Source: Akkermansiaceae bacterium
GTDB lineage: Bacteria > Verrucomicrobiota > Verrucomicrobiia > Verrucomicrobiales > Akkermansiaceae
Length of the DNA: 6,699 nucleotides
Reading direction: 5' to 3'
Assembly (NCBI GenBank): GCA_023301645.1
Contig: JALZUH010000033.1
Span: 1 to 6,699 of the forward strand
The position numbers and the translations under genes were made by a program. The notes under the pieces were generated by a model. That model saw only the letters and a list, made by a program, of their open reading frames with translations, was not told the DNA's origin and searched no databases. Below are positions 1-5,781 of the stretch, one piece after another; position 1 is the stretch's first letter; every line of letters starts with the position of its first letter.

Positions 1-449
1 GCTGCTACATTGTGTGTGCGCGCTGTGATCATGAGGTCACGCCACTGGATTGAGTGATTTTTGAGCTGAGAGAGAGCGGCGATTGTTTTATCACGCACGA
101 TGAGGAGCGATCGGAAGACCTGGAGTTGCTCAACATTCTCAGTAAGGTCGCGTGAGGTCATGCCTTTGTGAATATGCTGGTGACCTGCTAGGTCGCAGAA
201 CTCTTCGATGCGGGCTTTGACGTCGTGGCGTGTGATGCGCTCACGCTCCATGATAGAGCTGAGGTTTACTTGTGACTTCACCGCTTCGTAGGCATCGATA
301 GCTTCTTGGGGGATGTCTAAGCCAAGGTCTTTTTGGGCTTTCATCACGGCGATCCAAAACTCACGCTCGAGCACGATGCGGCCTTCAGCGGACCATATTT
401 CAGAAATAGCATTAGAGGCGTAGCGTTCAGCGAGGACGTTTGGAATCAT
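1..449 (-). CDS. purB: Adenylosuccinate lyase, N-terminal part (3' end outside window)
   Basis: Adenylosuccinate lyase performs two fumarate-releasing steps: SAICAR to AICAR in purine synthesis, and adenylosuccinate to AMP. It is a cytosolic homotetramer. The 149 visible codons start at ATG 447-449 with MIPNVLAERYAS, a typical start for this family, followed by EIWS at residues 17-20. ITRHDVKA at 72-79 carries the conserved His75. KGMTSRDLTENVEQLQ at 95-110 is the family's Thr-Ser signature loop. The last visible residues, ARTHNVAA, contain His146, which matches the catalytic GRTH-type histidine of the superfamily. The frame is open to the window edge with no damage. The protein is usually about 430-480 residues, so roughly two thirds is missing. 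No strong ribosome binding site is visible. The gene lies downstream of the dsbD gene, separated by a strong hairpin, so it is probably transcribed separately. The assignment is very secure from motifs alone. Confidence 0.95.
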   Translation of the reverse strand, partial: MIPNVLAERYASNAISEIWSAEGRIVLEREFWIAVMKAQKDLGLDIPQEAIDAYEAVKSQVNLSSIMERERITRHDVKARIEEFCDLAGHQHIHKGMTSRDLTENVEQLQVFRSLLIVRDKTIAALSQLKNHSIQWRDLMITARTHNVA

Positions 450-483
450 AAGGGTAGAATAAGTGAGGTTGAGGTGGGGAATT

Positions 484-537
484 AAAAAAGGACTAGATAC
501 AAGAACACCGTCATTTACAATGGCAAATGACGGTGTT
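484..537 (-). terminator. Long perfect hairpin after dsbD, probable terminator
   Basis: The arms at 504-516 and 525-537 form a perfect 13-bp stem with an 8-base loop, starting 27 bases after the dsbD stop codon on the minus strand. The RNA after the stem begins UUCUUGU, and a run of six U (484-489) comes 14 bases later. The stem is strong but the U-run is not directly attached, so this may be an imperfect intrinsic terminator or a 3'-end stabilising structure. It separates dsbD from purB. Confidence 0.65.
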
Positions 538-564
538 GATTAAACTCTTTATTGAGGAGTTATT

Positions 565-2799
565 CTATTGGGCAGCCCTTCTGAGGGCTTCTATGACGTC
601 ATCCTTAGTAAGGATCTCAGGCATCATGATTGCTGGTTGGGTTTCATCAGCTGGGTAGATTAGGTTTACGGGTAGTGATTTACGGTTGGCACGAGCGTAG
701 TCATTTTTAATAAGGGCTCCGCCATCGGTGTTGTCAGCAGTGACAACGAGGACGTTGAGTTCTTCTAATACAGCTTCGACTTCTTTTGATTCAAGCACAC
801 GGCTCTCATTTGATTTGCACTGTAGTCACCAGTCAGCTGTGTAGTCGACCCAGACGACCCGTTTTTTGGCTCTGTTTTGCTCTACTACTCCAGGATACCA
901 TGAGGAAGCTGTGATCGGTGTAGCGGGGGCTCTTTGCTCGGTAGCTGCCTTGGTGATGTAGACACCGCCAATAGCTACGAGTAGTGGGAATCCGATACCC
1001 CAAATGTATTTCTTAAGCTTAGGTGTGTAGGGTGTTGCGAACTTACCATAAGCCCATACAGCGAGGCTGAGGATAACGATAGCCATGACGAGCCATGATG
1101 CTCCAGATGTTCCTGTGATCTTAGCGAAGCTCTGGAAGAAGTAGGCTGCTGTAGCAAAGAGGGCAAATGCCATAATCTGCTTGAAGGTTACCATCCAGCC
1201 ACCTGGGCGAGGGAGCTTGTTAATAAGTGCTGGGAAGAAGGAAAGTAGCACGTAAGGAACCGAGATACCTAGGGCGAATACGGTAAAGATAATCATGCCC
1301 TGAAGTGGTGGTTGCTTCAGCGTATATCCTAAGACTGATCCTAGGAATGGACCACTACATGGAGTAGCAATAAGGGTGGTAAGCACACCTGAGAAGAATG
1401 AGCCTGAGTAGCCTTTTTTGGCCTGTAAGTCTCCACCTGCTCCGGTGAGTGATGTTCCGACCTCAAAGACTCCAGCTAGGTTAAGACCAAAGAGGAAGAG
1501 GAGGAGGATCATGAAGGCTAAGAATATAGGATTAGTTAGCTGCTGTCCCCAGTTGATATCATGTCCGAAGGTGAAGATGAGGATGTAAATGATGGCAGCG
1601 AGCACCCACATGGATACGACGAGTCCTGCCATAAATGCTAATCCGTGGAACTTGATCTTACGTGCATCTGAGCCAGCTTGCTGGACAAATCCCATGACCT
1701 TGATTCCTAAGACTGGGAATACACAAGGCATGAGGTTGAGTAAGAATCCTCCAAGAAAGATGAAGCCTAGTGCTGTGATCAGCGTGTGGCTCTTTTCCTT
1801 TGAACCGTCGAGTAGAACATAGTCGATCGGGGTCTCTGCATCATAGAGCTTGGCGGCTGCTGCGATGTCTTCAGCACTAGGTGCTGTGTGATTGATTGAT
1901 CCGTGACCAGATGATGCGGAGCTTTGATCGCTATTAGTTGCTGTAGCCGTTGCACCATTGGCTAGCTGACTGTCGATGGTGTAGGCTGTCTTGCCATCTA
2001 CGAGTAGTAGACCAGTGATGTTGCTACCAGTGGTGGCGCCTTCAGCAAGAGGTGCGGTGATGGTATATACGCCTGCATTCTCAGTGATGCTCTGTGTTTG
2101 GGCTGGGTCAGTGAGTCGAGCGTTGTCGATGTAGTGGAGCTCGCTGGATGTGATGTGATCGGCAGATACCTTGAGGACGAGGTTTCCGTCTGCAACTTCT
2201 GATGAAACACTGATGCCATTGCCACTTTTTGGCATGTGGCTGCGAGCGTTACTAAAGAGCTCTTTTTTGTCTTCATTAATGCTCGCTGTCTCTGCGACCT
2301 GAAGCTGTAGGGCGAACTCTTCTGATGAAGGTGCGTCACAGCCCGACTCATTACAAAGCTGCCATGTAGGAGTGATTAGTAAGGTCACCTTGTCACCTAC
2401 TTTAGCTGTGCTCGGTGCAGTGATGTCGAGTAGGAAGGTGTAGCTACCTTCGTAGACGTAAAACTGGGTGGCGTCACTTTCGTAGAGGTGAGGTGTTGCC
2501 CAGTGAAGTTTGGCGGCTTTGTAGCCTTCTGGTAGTTCCCACTTAAAGTTGAGAGGGAGACCTGGCCCACCTGGATTTGAGTAGTAGGAGTGCCAACCCT
2601 CAGCATGCTTGAGAGTGATGGCGACGGTGAATTCCTTACCCGGGGCAATAGCGGTTACTTCTGGGGTGAGGGTTACCGTAGTTCTCTTGGACTCAGTCTT
2701 ATCATCAGTAAAGGGATTATACTGCGCTTGGCTGAAGGGGATGAGTAGCGCTGCATAGAGCAGGGCTAGTAGGGTGAATAAGGTGCGAGGTGTCTTCAT
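565..2799 (-). CDS. dsbD: DsbD/ScsB-type thiol:disulfide interchange protein, probable selenoprotein (in-frame TGA at 826-828)
   Basis: DsbD-type proteins sit in the inner membrane and pass electrons from cytosolic thioredoxin to periplasmic thiol proteins. The 744-residue product is read from ATG 2797-2799 to TAG 565-567, with TGA 826-828 read as selenocysteine 658. A signal peptide covers residues 1-25 (SQA before Q26). The N-terminal alpha domain (about 40-170) is of the disulfide-corrector type (DsbC_N, as in ScsB), with TWQLC and Cys149/Cys154. A Ser/Thr-rich linker lies near 284-312. The beta domain (about 338-616) has about eight membrane helices, with NLMPCVFPVLG (Cys359) and ATPCSGPFLG (Cys481), the conserved membrane pair. 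Their spacing of 122 residues equals that of E. coli Cys163/Cys285. The gamma domain (about 640-744) is thioredoxin-like: VDYTADW, Sec658, LQC661K, then the cis-Pro motif SLPVNLIYP. If the TGA were a stop, the protein would lose its whole gamma redox site. Nothing else in the frame is degraded. No strong Shine-Dalgarno sequence precedes the start. Confidence 0.9.
789..809 (-). promoter_or_regulatory. Candidate bacterial SECIS hairpin after the TGA
   Basis: In the minus-strand RNA, GAGC (802-805) pairs with GCUU (793-796) around a five-base loop CGUGU (797-801). Below this core, two tandem G-A mismatches and two A-U pairs extend the stem to 789-809. The loop begins 25 bases after the UGA and has G at its second position. 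Known bacterial SECIS elements are small hairpins directly downstream of the UGA with a G among the first two loop bases. A possible lower stem of six pairs joins UACAGU (819-824), almost next to the UGA, to GCUGUA (769-774), across a large internal loop. The core is only four pairs, so this is a candidate fitted by eye. Confidence 0.45.
826..828 (-). other. In-frame TGA, probable selenocysteine codon (Sec658)
   Basis: The minus-strand codons read GAC TGG TGA CTA CAG TGC AAA, that is ADW-stop-LQCK. In DsbD gamma domains this place is a Cys (typical pattern ADWCxxCK), so the TGA replaces the N-terminal, attacking Cys of CxxC and leaves the resolving Cys661. UxxC is the usual form of thioredoxin-fold selenoproteins. 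Reading it as Trp is unlikely: all Trp in the window's genes are TGG and no other real frame holds an internal TGA. One caution is that no gene end visible here uses TGA as its stop (two TAG, two TAA). A TGC or TGT to TGA substitution or base-call error would give the same picture. Confidence 0.8.
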
Positions 2800-2954
2800 G
2801 TGGTGGTATGTTCTTTAAGTGATAATCAGGTTGGGTGTTCTATAGGAGTAATCGTAATGCAAGTTTGTTCCCGTGAATTTGATGATTTTTTAAAATCGTT
2901 ATCTTTAGGTGCCTTGGGGGGCTAGATCGGACTTGTTGATTTATGGATCACGCC

Positions 2955-4235
2955 TTAGTTGCCATCAATACATTCGATGGGGTTATCCATGATTTTGCGC
3001 TCCCAGATGTAGCGGCGGAAGAGCACCTTAACGGCTGCCGTTAGTGGCACGGCAAGGAGAGCTCCGATGAAGCCTCCGAGTAGTAGTGACCAGAAAAGCA
3101 TGGAGAAGATGACTGTCATGGGGTGCAGTCCTACGGAGTCGCCTACGATCTTGGGTGCAGTGACAAGTGAGTTAATCTGCTGCACGACGAGGAAGATACC
3201 AATGACGATGACTGGGTAAGCCCATACATGGGGGAGAAATGACCATGCGTGGATGAGGATGTCTTGTCCTGTGGCTGGGTCTTGCTGGACTTTGGAAAAG
3301 TGAACGTAGGCAATAATACATGCTGGGATCATACAGAGTATGTTGCCAATAAAGGGGATCACTCCGAGAACGGCGAGTAGTAGTCCGATGATGAGGCCGT
3401 ATGGAAGGCCGAAGATCATGAGGGCGATACCAACGAGTAGGCCGTCAATGAAGGCTACGAGCATTTGTCCACGGAAGAAGGAGATGAGGTAGCCGTTGAT
3501 CTCTTGGAGTGAGCTGACGACTTCGTCTTTGAACTTCGATGCCTTCAGTGGCACGTATTCATGCCAGTGGGCTTTGATGCCTGAACTTTCCTTGAGGAAG
3601 TAGTAGAGGTAGATCGGTGACATGACGAATCCTAGGGCGATGCCGAAGAATCCGAGGATTTTTGAAGTTCCGCCTTTTGCCCATGTAAGGACATTGGTGA
3701 CGAGATTATCGGGGAGAAGAGCCGCTAGTCTGGTGTCTTCGAAGGCGACCTTGCATTCTTCTTCGGGGGGGTGAATGTCGAGAGGGGTGTCACTCTTGGC
3801 GTTTTGAATGGTTACGTCTGGGTCTTCTTCAAGCCAGTGGTTTACCCATGGGTGCTGCTGCACGTTCTTGAGTGTGTAGACGAGGTTTTCGCTGAATTCT
3901 TGGCGTTTTTCCTTATCACTGAGCTGGTCGACGATAGGTGGGACGATATACCATGAGAGGAGTCCAATGATGACGATAAATGATCCGAATACACTGATGA
4001 CTGCCTTGATTCTTGAGAGGCCTTTGACCTGTAGCCAGCTGACGATCGGGTCAAGCAGGTAGGCAGTGATACCCGCTACTGCAAGAGGGACGAGCACGGG
4101 CTGAAGGTAGCCGAGCACTTGTCCTGATAGCCAGATGAAGCCTACGATGAGGAGTCCAATAATGAGTATGGCAAGTCCTGTAAGTGCTCGCCACAGAGTC
4201 TTGCTCTGGAATGGTGTCGGTGGTCTTAAGTTCAC
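2955..4235 (-). CDS. AI-2E family transporter (PerM/TqsA-like membrane protein)
   Basis: This is a 426-residue inner-membrane protein of the AI-2E transporter family (PF01594), which includes TqsA, PerM and some Na+/H+ antiporters. The substrate here cannot be told from sequence. Two hydrophobic helices (about 16-38 and 43-64) are followed by DPIVSWL, and a third helix spans about 77-97. A long polar region (about 102-190) then precedes the C-terminal helices. Family landmarks are RGQ at 255-257, FGLPYG at 275-280, VIPFIGNIL at 292-300, and the last segment with LHPMTVIF (370-377) and GALLAVPLTAAVKVL (391-405). The GTG start at 4233-4235 is well bounded, because an in-frame TAA lies two codons upstream and neither codon between can start translation. 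No clear Shine-Dalgarno sequence is present. The stretch at 133-166 is rich in Glu and Asp (EEDPD, PPEEE). The gene ends in TAA about 155 bases before dsbD, on the same strand, with no strong terminator visible between them. Confidence 0.92.
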   Translation of the reverse strand: MNLRPPTPFQSKTLWRALTGLAILIIGLLIVGFIWLSGQVLGYLQPVLVPLAVAGITAYLLDPIVSWLQVKGLSRIKAVISVFGSFIVIIGLLSWYIVPPIVDQLSDKEKRQEFSENLVYTLKNVQQHPWVNHWLEEDPDVTIQNAKSDTPLDIHPPEEECKVAFEDTRLAALLPDNLVTNVLTWAKGGTSKILGFFGIALGFVMSPIYLYYFLKESSGIKAHWHEYVPLKASKFKDEVVSSLQEINGYLISFFRGQMLVAFIDGLLVGIALMIFGLPYGLIIGLLLAVLGVIPFIGNILCMIPACIIAYVHFSKVQQDPATGQDILIHAWSFLPHVWAYPVIVIGIFLVVQQINSLVTAPKIVGDSVGLHPMTVIFSMLFWSLLLGGFIGALLAVPLTAAVKVLFRRYIWERKIMDNPIECIDGN

Positions 4236-4250
4236 AGCGGCTTAGCGTAG

Positions 4251-4278
4251 TGAATACTTGGTCGATAGCGATGGTAAA
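4251..4278 (-). promoter_or_regulatory. Weak promoter-like pair before the AI-2E gene
   Basis: On the minus strand TTTACC (4273-4278) and TATTCA (4251-4256) are separated by 16 bases and resemble -35 and -10 boxes. The -10 ends only 15 bases before the GTG start, so the leader would be under about 10 bases. The -35-like box and part of its spacer resemble those before the phospholipase D gene. The match to consensus is only moderate. Confidence 0.25.
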
Positions 4279-4292
4279 ATAAGACTTATTTT
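4276..4292 (-). repeat. 17-bp AT-rich palindrome upstream of the AI-2E gene
   Basis: AAAATAAG (4276-4283) and CTTATTTT (4285-4292) are perfect inverted copies around one central base. The element lies between the end of the phospholipase D gene and the AI-2E gene and overlaps the -35-like TTTACC. It could be an operator for a dimeric regulator. A hairpin would need a three-base loop and would have only A-U pairs, so a terminator is less likely. No known regulator motif is recognised. Confidence 0.3.
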
Positions 4293-4334
4293 GTAAATTC
4301 CTCTCATGCAGCGGGCATTGCCTCGCGGGGCTTT

Positions 4335-5618
4335 CTACAGCTGGGATTTACTGACCCCTAGGAGAGCTCGCATTGGCCAGTCGACGGGTCTCCAAGGAGA
4401 TTTCGACGTGAGGATGCGCTTGCTGCGTTTCTTATCTGCTTCGATGGCTTTGAGTTGGTCTTTGGCGAAGCTTTCATTGAGCACGTTTACATTCGACTCG
4501 TCATTGATATAGAGCGAGCGTGGGTCAAGGTTCGCCGATCCAATGGAGGCGAATTTTTCATCAATGACGAGCACCTTGCAGTGCATCATCGATGGCTGGA
4601 ATTCATAGATATGAACACCGGCTTTGAGTAGCTTGTGCTGCTGAAAGACTGAGGCTTTTCTCACCGGCCACGAGTCGCAGTGGTCGGAGGAGGTGATCAT
4701 TTCTACATGCACTCCTCTGGCTCTTGCGTCGAGAACAGCATCCATCATGACACTGTCGAGGACGATGTATGAGTTTTGGATGATGATGCTTTTGCGCGCT
4801 GAGGCGAAGGCCTGGCGGTAGAGGTGAGGGACGGGGAATATTTTGTCTTGTGGCTGCGAGTCAAAGGCTTGGGCTGTCATGTTACCTGCACGCTTGAGAG
4901 GGGGGAAGTAGTCGAGTCCTGCGAGCTTGGGTCCGCCGGTTTTTACCCAGTTGATATTAAAGCCTTTCTGCAGGTCGGCTACGAGAGGGCCTGTGACACG
5001 GTAGTGAGTTTCGCGCCATTCGTATCGAGATTGCGCATTCCCTCTCCATGCATCACCTATGCCGCAGCCACCAGTATAGGCTACAGTGCCGTCTACGACC
5101 ATGATCTTGCGGTGATCTCGGATGTTGTATTCGAGTGGCTTGAAGGCAGAGAGTGGGTGGTAAAAGCGGAGGTCTATGCCTGCGTCGGTTAAGTTTTTGA
5201 TGTTTTCATCACCGATGAGCTGGCTGCCGATCTTGTCGAGGATCATGTGGACGTCGACGCCTGCCTTTGATCTCTCTGAGAGAGCTGCGACGAATTCTCT
5301 GGCTGTGTGCCCGTCAACAAAGGCGAATGTTTCAAAGGTGATGGTTTTCTTTGCTGATCGAATATCACGCAACATCGCTGGGTAGAATGCAGCGCCATTA
5401 ATGAGTGTCTGGATGAGGTTGCCTTCTCTCCATGGAGATTCCATTGACTCTTCGAGGGCATTGCTAAATGTCTTACTCGGGATCAGCGCGCTGGTGTCAA
5501 TAGGCTGGCGTTTAACAATACTCGGTCCCGGTGAACAAGACGGCAGGACAGCGAGGACGATAGATAATAACGCTGCAGCTGTGTAGGCTGGTAATCGAGG
5601 GCTAAAGAACTTCTTCAT
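4335..5618 (-). CDS. Phospholipase D-like lipoprotein with two HKD motifs (cardiolipin synthase-like)
   Basis: The 427-residue protein starts at ATG 5616-5618 with a lipoprotein signal: basic MKKFFSPR, a hydrophobic core, then the lipobox LPSC with Cys28. Ser follows the Cys, which by the E. coli sorting rule favours the outer membrane. Two PLD catalytic motifs are intact: RDHRKIMVVD (His169, Lys171, Asp176) followed by YTGG, and MHCKVLVID (His346, Lys348, Asp353) followed by ASIGSANLDPRS. These two HKD halves form one active site with a phospho-histidine intermediate. The family includes cardiolipin synthases, phospholipases D and other phosphatidyl-transferases. Bacterial cardiolipin synthase is the closest general match from the SANLDPRSL and YTGG patterns. 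The usual N-terminal membrane helices of ClsA are absent and replaced by a lipid anchor, so periplasmic lipid remodelling is an inference. The gene ends in TAG, about 100 bases before the AI-2E gene. No strong Shine-Dalgarno sequence is visible. Confidence 0.9.
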   Translation of the reverse strand: MKKFFSPRLPAYTAAALLSIVLAVLPSCSPGPSIVKRQPIDTSALIPSKTFSNALEESMESPWREGNLIQTLINGAAFYPAMLRDIRSAKKTITFETFAFVDGHTAREFVAALSERSKAGVDVHMILDKIGSQLIGDENIKNLTDAGIDLRFYHPLSAFKPLEYNIRDHRKIMVVDGTVAYTGGCGIGDAWRGNAQSRYEWRETHYRVTGPLVADLQKGFNINWVKTGGPKLAGLDYFPPLKRAGNMTAQAFDSQPQDKIFPVPHLYRQAFASARKSIIIQNSYIVLDSVMMDAVLDARARGVHVEMITSSDHCDSWPVRKASVFQQHKLLKAGVHIYEFQPSMMHCKVLVIDEKFASIGSANLDPRSLYINDESNVNVLNESFAKDQLKAIEADKKRSKRILTSKSPWRPVDWPMRALLGVSKSQL

Positions 5619-5648
5619 GATAGATGTCGGTTAGGGGGAGGGCGAGGG

Positions 5649-5676
5649 ATTCTATTGGCAGATGGTGATAGGTAAA
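5649..5676 (-). promoter_or_regulatory. Candidate sigma70-type promoter of the phospholipase D gene
   Basis: On the minus strand TTTACC (5671-5676) and TAGAAT (5649-5654) are separated by 16 bases, about 30 bases before the ATG. Each box matches the sigma70 consensus in four of six positions (TTGACA, TATAAT). The position fits, because a terminator of the upstream porin gene lies just before it. Chance matches of this quality are common. Confidence 0.35.
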
Positions 5677-5732
5677 GGCTAGATCGAAAATGTTTTCACC
5701 TAAAGGGTTGAGAGTGGGAAGCAGGGGGCAGC

Positions 5733-5762
5733 AAAAAGCCGTGAACGAGACGAACACGGCTT
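5733..5762 (-). terminator. Intrinsic terminator of the porin gene
   Basis: AAGCCGTG (5755-5762) and CACGGCTT (5736-5743) form a perfect 8-bp stem with an 11-base loop, beginning 19 bases after the porin stop codon. The minus-strand RNA runs into five U at 5733-5737, two of them in the stem. This is a standard intrinsic terminator layout and separates the porin from the phospholipase D gene. Confidence 0.8.
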
Positions 5763-5781
5763 GGTCATTTTTTGGTATTAC

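Noticed and set aside
565..798. A separate small gene starting at GTG 796-798, downstream of a truncated DsbD
   Set aside because: The 77-residue product is the rest of the DsbD gamma domain in the same frame, without its redox motif. It has no ribosome binding site, and the nine codons between the TGA and this GTG are also in frame and carry the conserved LQCK.
826..828. TGA read as Trp (alternative genetic code)
   Set aside because: All Trp in the window's genes use TGG, there is no other in-frame TGA, and the position is a Cys in the family, not a Trp.
2839..2862. Promoter pair TTGCAT and TATAGA before dsbD
   Set aside because: The spacing is 12 bases, too short for a sigma70 promoter, and no other -35-like box lies at a suitable distance.
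2884..2897. AT palindrome GATTTT-TT-AAAATC in the gap between the AI-2E gene and dsbD
   Set aside because: It is short, in AT-rich DNA, has a two-base centre that cannot form a hairpin as written, and has no second copy nearby.
4311..4326. Hairpin just after the phospholipase D stop codon as a terminator
   Set aside because: The minus-strand RNA can form GCG-GGC/GCC-CGC with a bulged A and a three-base loop, but no U-run follows. It is too weak to call.
4824..5192. Open frame of 122 codons on the plus strand
   Set aside because: It lies wholly antisense to the phospholipase D gene, whose HKD motifs and length are intact, and its translation shows no recognisable domain.
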